From: Enhydrobacter sp.
GTDB lineage: Bacteria; Pseudomonadota; Alphaproteobacteria; Reyranellales; Reyranellaceae
Direction of reading: 5' to 3'
Assembly: GCA_026126105.1 (NCBI GenBank)
Contig: JAHCJV010000005.1
Coordinates: forward strand, 1 to 46,417
Length of the DNA: 46,417 nt
Part shown: in pieces, positions 8,324-15,662 of the stretch
Numbering within the stretch: the stretch's first letter is position 1
Layout of the letters: the number at the start of each line of letters is the position of its first letter
Program-made: the position numbers and the translations under genes
Notes under the pieces: generated by a model
The model's database searches: none
What the model saw: only the letters and a program-made list of their open reading frames with translations
What the model was told of the DNA's origin: nothing

Positions 8324-9082
8324 ATGTCCAAGACTGGCAAAGTCAATCGCGCCCGGCGCAATGCGCTGAAGGCAGTGAGTCTCGCGATGGGTGGCATCTT
8401 GGCGTCGGCCGTTCCACAGCGGAGGGCTTCGGCGCAAAGCGGTAACGGAAATCCGAATGGCACCGGCAATGGTGGCAACGGCAATCACTACGGTTGGGGC
8501 AAAGCCTGCTTCTTGCGCGGCACGCAGGTGCTGGCCCGCGACGGATATCGAGCGATCGAAAGCCTGGCTGTCGGCGAGGCGGTGGCGACCCGTTTCGGTG
8601 GCCTGACGCCAATCAAAGCAATCAGCAGCTTCACCCTCTGTCGCGAGGCCGGCTTGTGGGTCGGTCCGTCGCGCCCGGTCCGAATCAAGCGCGGTGCTCT
8701 CGGCGAGAACATGCCTGCTGTGGATTTGTGCCTGACGGCATCACATGCGGTTTTTGTCGACGGCTTCCTGGTGCCGGCGGGCGATCTGGTGAACGGCGGC
8801 AGCATTGTTTTCGAGACAGCCGAGGGACAGGACACGCTCGATTTCTTCCATATCGCTCTCGAACGGCACGACATCATCGACGCCGGCGGAGCACTGTGCG
8901 AATCGCTGCGCGATCCGGCGGTCGAGCCCTGCGTCCCGCTCCTCGGCTTCAATGGAGGCCGGAGCGAGCTACGGTCGCGGCTGCGTAGTGCCCTGTCGCT
9001 GGTGGTCGACCGGCGACAGCCGATCGACCTCATCCGCGACGAACTGGAAGACCGCGCGCTCGCACTGGCCAAAGCGGCCTGA
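8324..9082 (+). CDS. Secreted Hint (Hedgehog/intein)-domain protein with Tat-like signal
   Basis: A 252-residue protein. The N-terminus RARRNALKAVSLAMGG...ASAQ is a twin-arginine-like signal peptide, followed by a Gly/Asn-rich linker (about residues 39-58). Then comes a Hint module: CFLRGTQVLARDGYRAIESLAVGEAV starts at Cys62, the position of the splicing nucleophile, and LCLTASHAVFVDGFLVPAGDLVNGG matches the block with the conserved His. Hint_2-type domains are known in many proteobacterial secreted proteins, where autoprocessing is usually unproven. There is no clear C-terminal extein, because the chain continues about 90 residues to a helical end. GGGGG lies upstream of the ATG. The product may be exported folded and then cleave itself, which is inference. 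Confidence 0.85.
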   Translation: MSKTGKVNRARRNALKAVSLAMGGILASAVPQRRASAQSGNGNPNGTGNGGNGNHYGWGKACFLRGTQVLARDGYRAIESLAVGEAVATRFGGLTPIKAISSFTLCREAGLWVGPSRPVRIKRGALGENMPAVDLCLTASHAVFVDGFLVPAGDLVNGGSIVFETAEGQDTLDFFHIALERHDIIDAGGALCESLRDPAVEPCVPLLGFNGGRSELRSRLRSALSLVVDRRQPIDLIRDELEDRALALAKAA

Positions 9083-9123
9083 GCCACGGCGCGAGGGCAG
9101 GCGACCCCGACTTCCGAGGGCAT

Positions 9124-9139
9124 GGCAGCCAAGGCTGCC
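9124..9139 (+). terminator. Weak hairpin after the Hint-domain gene
   Basis: GGCAGCC-AA-GGCTGCC is a perfect palindromic hairpin 41 bases after the Hint gene stop. No T-run follows, so termination is only a possibility. Confidence 0.3.
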
Positions 9140-9276
9140 GACTTACCGAACCGCAGGCGGCCCGGCTGGGTGTTACAGGCGACGTCCAAAGCGTTGCGTG
9201 GCGAGCATTATAACCGTGCTACCGAGTTCAGATAGGCGGATCACGATCTTCGTGAACGAAACAGCACCGTCGAATA

Positions 9277-9678
9277 ATGCCGATTCGGGTAACGATCGAT
9301 CATTATAACCGCGTCGTGGTCGGCGTCGGCGACGGCGTTCTGACAATCCCGGACCTCGTTGCCTACGGCTTGGAGATGCTTCAAGCGAAGGTCGTCCACT
9401 ACGGCAAGATCATCGATCTCGCGGGAAGCGAACCCGACTTCACCGCTGCCGAGATGGCCGCGTTCGCGCAGGTCTTGCGACAGACCCGGCCCGATACACC
9501 GCGCGGTCCGCTCGCCCTTGTCATAGATCCAAAGCGCGGCGACCTCGCCAAGATCTTCGTCGGCCTGGAAATGGGAGGACGACGCGCCGAGGTTTTCCGG
9601 AGCATCCACGACGCGCGGCAGTGGCTCTCGGTGGAGATGACAAGGCAAAAGAGCGAAGGAGACCCTTGGAAAGATTGA
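9277..9678 (+). CDS. Hypothetical protein, STAS/SpoIIAA-like fold suspected
   Basis: A 133-residue soluble protein with no signal peptide or membrane segment. The pattern of an N-terminal beta strand pair (VTIDHYNRVVVGVGDGVLT), a helix, a strand KIIDLAGSEPDFTA and a late RRAEVFRSIHDARQWL resembles uncharacterised SpoIIAA-like proteins, which place a regulated residue after the central Asp-containing strand. I do not recognise a named family with certainty. It stands alone between the Hint gene and the LLM operon. Composition is ordinary for the window, which supports real coding. The ATG at 9277 has no strong ribosome site. Confidence 0.65.
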   Translation: MPIRVTIDHYNRVVVGVGDGVLTIPDLVAYGLEMLQAKVVHYGKIIDLAGSEPDFTAAEMAAFAQVLRQTRPDTPRGPLALVIDPKRGDLAKIFVGLEMGGRRAEVFRSIHDARQWLSVEMTRQKSEGDPWKD

Positions 9679-9799
9679 GCAAGGGAACGTCCTGCCCAGC
9701 TCGTTCGCTCATCAAAATCCTGCATCGAGGACTGGCTGCCACGAATCGCTTTCTGCGGCGCGCGATGTAAGATCGCCGCCTGACCGGAAGGAGACGCGC

Positions 9800-11008
9800 A
9801 TGAAGTTCGGCATTTTCTACGAGCTGCAACTGCCGCGGCCCTGGAAGGAAGACGACGAACATCGGCTGTATCAGAACGCGCTCGATCAGGTCGAGCTCGC
9901 CGACAGGCTGGGCTACGACCATGCGTGGCAGGTCGAGCATCATTTCCTCGAAGAATACTCCCATTCGCCGTCGCCGGAATCGTTCCTCGCGGCAGCCAGT
10001 CAGCGGACCAAGCAGATCCGGCTCGGCCATGGCATCATGCAGCTCACCACCAACCATCCGGCCCGGGTCGCCGAAAAGGTCGCCAGCCTCGACCTGCTGT
10101 CGAACGGCCGCTGCGAGTTCGGCATGGGCGAGAGCGCCTCGATCACCGAGCTCGAGCCTTTTGGCGTCGACATGGACAACAAGCGGGAGATCTTCGAGGA
10201 AGCCGTGCGGGCGATCATGCCGATGTTCAAGAACGGCCCCAGCGAGCATCAGGGCAAGTACTTCAACATGCCGCTGCGCCATGTCCTGCCCAAGCCATTG
10301 CAGAAGCCGCACCCGCCGCTGTGGGTCGCCTGCTCGCAACTCGACACGCTGGCCAAGTGCGGCGAATGGGGCATGGGCGCGCTCGGCTTCCAGTTCGTCT
10401 CCGCCGATGCGGCGCACGCGTGGGTCCACGCCTACTACAACGCCTTCGTGAAGCGGCAGAAGAAACTCGCCGATTATCGGAGCAACCCGAACATCGCACT
10501 GGTCTCGTTCTTCATGTGCGCGAAGACCGACGAGGAGGCCCGCGCCCGCGCCGACGGTGACACCTTCTTCCAGTTCGCGCTGCGCTTTTACGCGGCCGCG
10601 CCGGGACGCCGCCGACCGCCGGCCGGCACGGTCAACATGTGGGAAGAGTATCAGAAGTGGAAGGCGGCCAACCCGGAGGCCCACGCCGCTGCGCTGCGCG
10701 GCGGGCTGATCGGCTCGCCGGAGACCATCCGGCGCAAGCTGCGCCGGTTCCAGTCCTCCAACATCGACCAGGTCGTGCTGCTCAACCAGGCCGGCCGCAA
10801 TACGCACGAAGACATCTGCGAATCGCTCGAGCTGTTCGCGAAGGAAGTCATGCCGGAGTTCCAGCAGGCCCATCCGCAGCTGCTGAAGTGGAAAGAGCAA
10901 GTGCTGAACCGCGAGATCGACCTCGAGGAAATCGACACCAGCGCTTTCAAGGACCGCTATGGCGGCACGATGAAGGCGATCGCCCCGAAGGCGCAGGCGG
11001 CGGAGTAG
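9800..11008 (+). CDS. LLM-class flavin-dependent oxidoreductase
   Basis: A 402-residue luciferase-like monooxygenase-family protein, somewhat longer than the common 330-370. Typical blocks are MKFGIFYELQLPRPW, LGYDHAWQVEHHFLEEYSHS, IRLGHGIMQLTTNHPARVAEK, SNGRCEFGMGES, and late GLIGSPETIRRKLRRF. Members use reduced FMN or F420 to oxidise or cleave organic substrates. AAGGAG sits about 8 bases before the ATG. The stop is immediately followed by the ATG of the next gene, so this enzyme heads a three-gene operon that ends in the selenoprotein. That makes it a likely functional partner, although the substrate is unknown. Confidence 0.9.
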   Translation: MKFGIFYELQLPRPWKEDDEHRLYQNALDQVELADRLGYDHAWQVEHHFLEEYSHSPSPESFLAAASQRTKQIRLGHGIMQLTTNHPARVAEKVASLDLLSNGRCEFGMGESASITELEPFGVDMDNKREIFEEAVRAIMPMFKNGPSEHQGKYFNMPLRHVLPKPLQKPHPPLWVACSQLDTLAKCGEWGMGALGFQFVSADAAHAWVHAYYNAFVKRQKKLADYRSNPNIALVSFFMCAKTDEEARARADGDTFFQFALRFYAAAPGRRRPPAGTVNMWEEYQKWKAANPEAHAAALRGGLIGSPETIRRKLRRFQSSNIDQVVLLNQAGRNTHEDICESLELFAKEVMPEFQQAHPQLLKWKEQVLNREIDLEEIDTSAFKDRYGGTMKAIAPKAQAAE

Positions 11009-12088
11009 ATGGCAGGCCTCGCCCCCCGTATTCACGAGGCGCCGGACGATCTGCTCGCCGCCATCGACTATTGCTACGAGCAGGGCTGGACCGACGGCCT
11101 GCCGGTCGTGCCGCCCGCAGTCGAGCGGGTGAAGGCGATGCTGGTGGCTGACAGCCGGCCGCCGGAGACGGTGATCGCGCGTCATCCCGCGACCGGCCTC
11201 GACCTTTCGCTGCATGCGGCCGCGGTCAATGCCGTGATGGCCGGCTGCCTGCCCGAGTACTTTCCGGTGATCGTAGCAGCCTTCGAAGCGATGGACCGGC
11301 CCGACTTCAACTTCCACGGCTCGACTGCCAGCACCGGCGGTTCGGCGCCACTGCTGATCGTGAGTGGCCCCTACGCCGACGAGATCGGCATGAATGCGGA
11401 CGTCAATCTGTTCGGCCCCGGAAATCGGCCGAACGCCACGATCGGCCGCGCGGTGCGCCTGATCCTGCGCAACGTTTTCCAGATGCTGCCCGGCATCTCT
11501 GACAAGTCGACGCAAGGCAACCCGGGCAAGTACAGCTTCTGCATCGCCGAGCGCGCCCGCGGCAATCCGTGGCCTCTGCTGTGCGAGGCGCAGGGTTATG
11601 ACAACGGCATCTCGAGCGTTACGGCCTATGCCGGCGGCGGTTTCTGCAATGTCGAAAACCATGGCGGCAACACGCCAGAGCAGGTCCTCGGCTCGGTCGC
11701 CGACGCCATGGCGAACTACGGCTGCATCACCCTCGGGCAGACCGTGGTGATCCTGGCACCGGAGCACATGCTGATCGTCGCCGATGCCGGCTGGTCGCGC
11801 GAGAAGACGCAGGACTTCCTGTTCAGCCAGGCCAAGCGCTCCGTAGTTGGGATGCAGGGGGTCGGAAAGTATCGTGAGCGCGAATACGAATCCCAGCATG
11901 GCGAGGGTGCGCACGCGCTTGCCACGCCAGGCTTCATGCACCGCGGACTCGGGCCCGACGACATTCTGATCACCATGGGCGGCGGCGATGCCGGCGGCCA
12001 TTCCTGCTTCATACCGTCCTGGAGCCGCGGCCGGGGCTCGATCATGCAGCATGCCCCGATCGCCATCCGCCCCGCCAAGAGGAGCTGA
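11009..12088 (+). CDS. Uncharacterised protein linked to UGSC selenoprotein
   Basis: A 359-residue soluble protein directly abutting the LLM gene and ending 5 bases before the UGSC gene start. I recognise no named enzyme family. Distinctive segments are YCYEQGWTDGLPVVPP, HGSTASTGGSAPLLIVSGP, FGPGNRPNATIGRAVRLI, AYAGGGFCNVENHGGNT and GGGDAGGHSCFIPSW, the last two carrying cysteines. The repeated glycine-rich strands and the GNRPNATIGRA loop look like a compact alpha/beta enzyme or cofactor-binding fold. Its position suggests it acts with the selenoprotein and the flavin enzyme. The long antisense frame over this region is a GC-rich shadow. Nothing in the sequence fixes its reaction. Confidence 0.8.
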   Translation: MAGLAPRIHEAPDDLLAAIDYCYEQGWTDGLPVVPPAVERVKAMLVADSRPPETVIARHPATGLDLSLHAAAVNAVMAGCLPEYFPVIVAAFEAMDRPDFNFHGSTASTGGSAPLLIVSGPYADEIGMNADVNLFGPGNRPNATIGRAVRLILRNVFQMLPGISDKSTQGNPGKYSFCIAERARGNPWPLLCEAQGYDNGISSVTAYAGGGFCNVENHGGNTPEQVLGSVADAMANYGCITLGQTVVILAPEHMLIVADAGWSREKTQDFLFSQAKRSVVGMQGVGKYREREYESQHGEGAHALATPGFMHRGLGPDDILITMGGGDAGGHSCFIPSWSRGRGSIMQHAPIAIRPAKRS

Positions 12089-12093
12089 AACGA

Positions 12094-12615
12094 ATGCGAC
12101 TCTACTCGCCCCTGTCGACCACGCCGAAGCGCAAGGCGTTCCGAGCGCCCGCACTCGCCAGCGTCGACGGCCTCCGGATCGGAATCCTGGAGAACGGCAA
12201 GCTCAACGCCGAGGAAATGCTGAACGAGGTCGCCAACCTGTTCGTGGAGCGCAACGGCTGCGTCGTGCGCACACTCGCCTCCAAACGCAACGCGAGCGCG
12301 CCCGCACCGGGCAACACCTTGGTCAATGTCGCTCAGGAGGTGGACTTCCTCATCACCGGCCTGGGTGATTGAGGCTCCTGCTCAACGTGCAGTCTGCACG
12401 ACGGAATCACCTTCGAGCAACTCGGCAAGCGCGCCGTGGTGCTCTGCACGACGCCCTTCGAGGTCACGGCGCGGAACATCGCCCGGGTCCTCGGACTGCC
12501 CGACTATCCTTTTCTCACGGTCCAGCATCCGATCGGGAGCTGCACCCTGCCAGAACTCAAGGCGCGCGCCGAGATCGCCTACAGGCAGGCGCTGCCTATC
12601 CTGCTGCAGACCTGA
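12094..12615 (+). CDS. UGSC-family selenoprotein (in-frame TGA = Sec93)
   Basis: An ordinary reading ends at TGA 12370-12372 after 92 residues. Reading that TGA as selenocysteine continues in frame with GSCSTCSLHDGITFEQLG, RAVVLCTTPFEVTARNIA, LPDYPFLTVQHPIGSC and ELKARAEIAYRQALPILLQT to a TGA at 12613-12615. That gives 173 residues with Sec93 in an ITGLGD-U-G-S-C-S-T-C setting. U-G-S-C is the hallmark of a known but functionally obscure bacterial (seleno)protein family. A SECIS-like hairpin follows the TGA. The Sec/Cys cluster implies thiol/selenol redox chemistry (inference). The ATG has AGGAG nine bases upstream. Selenocysteine machinery must be encoded elsewhere, as none is in the window. 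A pseudogene is the alternative, but the conserved protein after the TGA argues against it. Confidence 0.88.
12386..12400 (+). promoter_or_regulatory. Candidate bacterial SECIS stem-loop
   Basis: CGTGCA-GTC-TGCACG forms a perfect 6-bp stem with a GTC triloop, or 5 bp with loop AGTCT. The loop begins 19 bases after the in-frame TGA, within the 16-37 base range known for bacterial SECIS elements, and the first loop base is G as the SelB rule requires. The core TGCAGTCTGCAC closely resembles the E. coli fdhF element core TGCAGGTCTGCAC (from memory). Confidence 0.75.
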
Positions 12616-12618
12616 CGC

Positions 12619-13608
12619 CTATCTGGCGGCTTCGGCCGCCGTGATACCGGTCGCCTTCAGGCGCGCCTGCCAGTCCCCGCGGTGAGTGGCGATGAGGGCC
12701 GCGAGCTCTTCGGACGAGCTTGTTTCGACCTCGAGGCCAAGTGGCTTCAGCAACTCTACGATCTCGCGGTCTTCGATGACCGAGCGCAGCCGTCGGTTCA
12801 GTTGAGCGACCAGTGACGCGGGCGTACGGGGTGACGCGAAGAAGGCGAACCACTCCTCCATGTCGAGCAACGGATAACCGAGTTCCAGCGCTGTCGGAAT
12901 GCCGGGAGCCGCCGACAGGCGTCGAGGGCCGGTCGTCATGACGATGCGGGCGCGCTGGCCGCGGTGCGGCGGCAGCAGGGAAGTCAGGGTGTTGACTGTC
13001 GCCGGGATGCGTCCGTCGCGCAGGTCGCCCAGGATCGGCACGACGCCGCGATAATGTACCGGCTCCAGTGACTCGCCGATCGATCGGCGCAGCAGCGTGT
13101 TCAGAACCTCGACGAAGGTCGTGTTCGAGGAGACTGCGATCCGACGGCGGGTCGCATCGCCTTGGCTTACCCAGTCGAGATAGCCCTTGAAGCTGTCAAT
13201 GCCGAGCGTCGGGGAGATGGCAAAGGCGATCGAGAAGTTGCCGACCTTGACGATCGGCGCCAGGTCCTTGACGGGATCGAATGGAAAGCTCGTCGTCACC
13301 AGCCTCGAGATCAGCGTCGTCGACGAAAGCAGAGCCAGCTCGGAGGCCTCCGGGCCGGCCTTCTTGACGATCTCACCTGGCATGGCTCCGAACGAGCCGG
13401 TCCTGTTCTCGACCACGACCCGCTGGCTGCTCCGCCTTTGCAACTGCGGCGCAATAGCCCGGGCGACCGCATCGGCTCCACCCCCGGCCTCGAACCCGAC
13501 GAAGATGCGCAGGTCTCTTTCGCGTTGCAGGCTCTGGCCACCCGCAGTGCGCAGGAGCAACGCGGGGCCGGCAAAAGCCCCCACCGCAAGGCACATCCGA
13601 CGATTCAC
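12619..13608 (-). CDS. Divergent Bug/TctC-family solute-binding protein
   Basis: A 329-residue Bug-type protein with GTG start and a signal peptide (MNRRMCLAVGAFAGPALLL...GGQS). The fold markers are present but worn: GFEAGGGADAVAR replaces the common GFPPGGxxD, the PDG ligand loop is absent (GPEASELALLSS), and VHYRGVVPILGDL replaces HVPYKG. VVVENRTGSFGAM and the C-terminal LEVETSSSEELAALI still align with the family. It probably binds an unusual ligand or has drifted. It is convergent with the selenoprotein gene (3 bases between stops) and has no permease partner next to it. Confidence 0.85.
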   Translation of the reverse strand: MNRRMCLAVGAFAGPALLLRTAGGQSLQRERDLRIFVGFEAGGGADAVARAIAPQLQRRSSQRVVVENRTGSFGAMPGEIVKKAGPEASELALLSSTTLISRLVTTSFPFDPVKDLAPIVKVGNFSIAFAISPTLGIDSFKGYLDWVSQGDATRRRIAVSSNTTFVEVLNTLLRRSIGESLEPVHYRGVVPILGDLRDGRIPATVNTLTSLLPPHRGQRARIVMTTGPRRLSAAPGIPTALELGYPLLDMEEWFAFFASPRTPASLVAQLNRRLRSVIEDREIVELLKPLGLEVETSSSEELAALIATHRGDWQARLKATGITAAEAAR

Positions 13609-13844
13609 TTACTGATCATTTCCAATGCCGCCACGAGTTCGCCCGCCCGCTGCCGCCGGCAACCGACGGCCCCTTGAACACAAGAACAATACTACGCAAT
13701 CCGAGAGTATCCGTGAGATTTTCGTGCCCATTTGAGGGCACAGCGCCTTTCCACCCGCCCGCCGCGATGGCCGTGCTCGTTGCAGGGAAAGCCGGCCGGT
13801 CGCAATAAAGGGGGCGGCGTCGCAGTGGTTGATTGGCGCCTCGG
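13609..13844. other. Intergenic region, 236 bp
   Basis: This lies upstream of the GTG-started Bug gene and downstream of livM. It holds a small hairpin, GTGCCC-ATTTGA-GGGCAC at 13724-13741, without a T-run. I see no convincing gene. The regulatory signals of the Bug gene should be here, but no clear promoter boxes stand out. Confidence 0.5.
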
Positions 13845-14774
13845 TCAGCCCACCTTGCGGCGCGCTTTCCACAAGGCGGTGAGCTCGCCAACGATGCCGC
13901 GGCGAGCGGCGAGCACGATGATCACGAAAATGAAGCCTTGGATGACCAGCACGAGCTGGCCCACGAAGGCGAGATAGTCCTGCATGGCGATGACGACGAA
14001 GGCGCCGATCACCGGGCCGATGATCGTCCCGAGCCCGCCGATCAGCGCCATGAGCACGACCTCGCCGGAAACGGCGGCACTGACGTCGGTCAGCGTCGCG
14101 AAGTGGACGACCATCGCCTTTGTTGCGCCCGCCAGTCCCGCAAGCGCCGCCGAGAGGACGAAGGCGAGCAGCTTGTAGCGGTCCGCCTCGTAGCCCAGCG
14201 ACACCGCCCGCTGTTCGTTGTCGCGGATCGCCTTCAGCACCTGCCCAAACGGCGAATGGATGAAACGGTAAATCGCGCCGTAGCCGAAAAGGAAGATCGC
14301 CAGCACGATGTAGTACATCGTGTAATCGTCCTCCGTCGGGATGAAGCCCAACAGCGGCTTGCGCGGGATGCCCTGCAGTCCGTCCTCGCCGCCGGTGAAC
14401 GGCATCTGCACGCAGAGGAAGTAGATCATCTGCGCGAAGGCCAGTGTGATCATGGCGAAATATATGCCCTGGCGGCGGATCGCCAGCGCGCCGGTGACCA
14501 GCCCGATCGCTGCGGCACCCAGCACCCCGGCCAAAAGGCCGAGTTCCATCGGCCAATCCCAGACCTTTACGGTATGGCCGAAGAAGTAGCCCGCCATGCC
14601 GAAGAACATGGCATGGCCGAAGCTCATCAGGCCGACGTATCCCAATAGAAGATTGAAGGCGCAAGCGAAGAGCGCAAAGCAGAGCGCCTTCATCAGGAAC
14701 ACCGGATAGAACATCCACGGCGCGGCCAGCGCCACGACCGCGACCGCAATCCCGATGAGAACACGGTTGCTCAT
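13845..14774 (-). CDS. livM: Branched-chain amino acid ABC transporter permease LivM
   Basis: A 309-residue polytopic inner-membrane protein of the LivM type, with about nine to ten hydrophobic segments. The family signatures are CFALFACAFNLLLGYVGLMSFGHAMFFG in pieces, LAIRRQGIYFAMITLAFAQM, and the cytoplasmic coupling helix region SPFGQVLKAIRDNEQRAVSLGY, followed by GGLGTIIGPVIGA. It forms the translocation channel with LivH. Its ATG overlaps the livH stop (ATGA), showing translational coupling in the order livG-livF-livH-livM. The longer frame reaching 15296 is antisense or out of frame with livH and is rejected. Confidence 0.95.
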   Translation of the reverse strand: MSNRVLIGIAVAVVALAAPWMFYPVFLMKALCFALFACAFNLLLGYVGLMSFGHAMFFGMAGYFFGHTVKVWDWPMELGLLAGVLGAAAIGLVTGALAIRRQGIYFAMITLAFAQMIYFLCVQMPFTGGEDGLQGIPRKPLLGFIPTEDDYTMYYIVLAIFLFGYGAIYRFIHSPFGQVLKAIRDNEQRAVSLGYEADRYKLLAFVLSAALAGLAGATKAMVVHFATLTDVSAAVSGEVVLMALIGGLGTIIGPVIGAFVVIAMQDYLAFVGQLVLVIQGFIFVIIVLAARRGIVGELTALWKARRKVG

Positions 14775-15658
14775 TTGGTCTGCCCGAAGAGGCCGGCCGG
14801 CTTGATCAGCAGAACCAGCGCCATGATGACGAAGATCACCGTATTGGAGGCCGGGGGATAGCAGACCTTGGTGAAGCCCTCGACAATGCCGAGCCCGAAG
14901 CCTGTGACGATCGACCCCATGATCGAGCCCATGCCACCGATCACCACGACGGCGAACACGACCAGGACCAGGTTGACGCCCATCAAGGCGGAAACCTGCT
15001 GAATCGGCGCGGCGAGGACTCCCGCCATCGCTGCCAGGCCGACACCCAGTCCGTAGGTGAGCGTGATCAGCCGCGGCACGTTGATACCGAAGGCCCTCAC
15101 CAGGGTTGGATTCTCCGTCGCGGCGCGCAGGTAGGCGCCGAGCCTCGTCCGCTCGATCGCGAACCAGGTCGCCAGGCAGATGACGAGCGCTGCCACCACC
15201 ACGAAGCCGCGATAGGTCGGCAGGAACATGAAGCCAAGATTGGTGCCACCTGGGATCGGGCTGGGGTAGGGCGCACCCGACGATCCCCACCGCCACTGGA
15301 ACAGGCCCTCGATAATGAGCGCGAGGCCGAAGGTGAGGAGAAAACCGTAAAGATGGTCGAGATGGTAGATGCGCTTCAGCAGCAGCCGCTCGAGCACGAT
15401 GCCGAAGAGCCCCACAATGATCGGCGACAAGACCAACGCTGCCCAGAACGGGATATCGAGCTCGGTCAGCATCAGCCAGGCGGCAAAGGCGCCCATCATG
15501 TACTGCGCGCCATGCGTGAAGTTGATCACGTTCAGCATGCCGAAGATCACGGCCAGGCCGAGGCTCAGCATGGCGTAGAAGGCGCCATTGATCAGGCCGA
15601 GCAGGAGCTGGCTGAACAACAGCTGCGAGGAAACCTCGAATATATTGCAGGCACCCAT
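14771..15658 (-). CDS. livH: Branched-chain amino acid ABC transporter permease LivH
   Basis: A 295-residue LivH-type permease. LLGLINGAFYAMLSLGLAVIFGMLNVINFTHG is the standard N-terminal membrane segment pair (here in two pieces). RTRLGAYLRAATENPTLVRAFGIN is the EAA-like cytoplasmic loop that contacts the ATPases, and GGMGSIMGSIVTGFGLG closes the core. It works with LivM to import hydrophobic amino acids or similar amides/carboxylates. I choose the ATG at 15658 (MGACNIFEVSSQLLF), four bases after the livF stop; an upstream extension would run into livF. Confidence 0.94.
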   Translation of the reverse strand: MGACNIFEVSSQLLFSQLLLGLINGAFYAMLSLGLAVIFGMLNVINFTHGAQYMMGAFAAWLMLTELDIPFWAALVLSPIIVGLFGIVLERLLLKRIYHLDHLYGFLLTFGLALIIEGLFQWRWGSSGAPYPSPIPGGTNLGFMFLPTYRGFVVVAALVICLATWFAIERTRLGAYLRAATENPTLVRAFGINVPRLITLTYGLGVGLAAMAGVLAAPIQQVSALMGVNLVLVVFAVVVIGGMGSIMGSIVTGFGLGIVEGFTKVCYPPASNTVIFVIMALVLLIKPAGLFGQTK

Positions 15659-15662
15659 CCGT

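Noticed and set aside
9521..12154. An 877-codon open frame on the minus strand across the LLM and UGSC-partner genes
   Set aside because: It is antisense to two well-recognised genes, is rich in Arg/His/Gly as GC-rich shadows are, and shows no family motif.
13724..13741. Hairpin GTGCCC-ATTTGA-GGGCAC as a terminator or operator
   Set aside because: Only 6 bp, no T-run, and not close to any stop codon; not enough to call.
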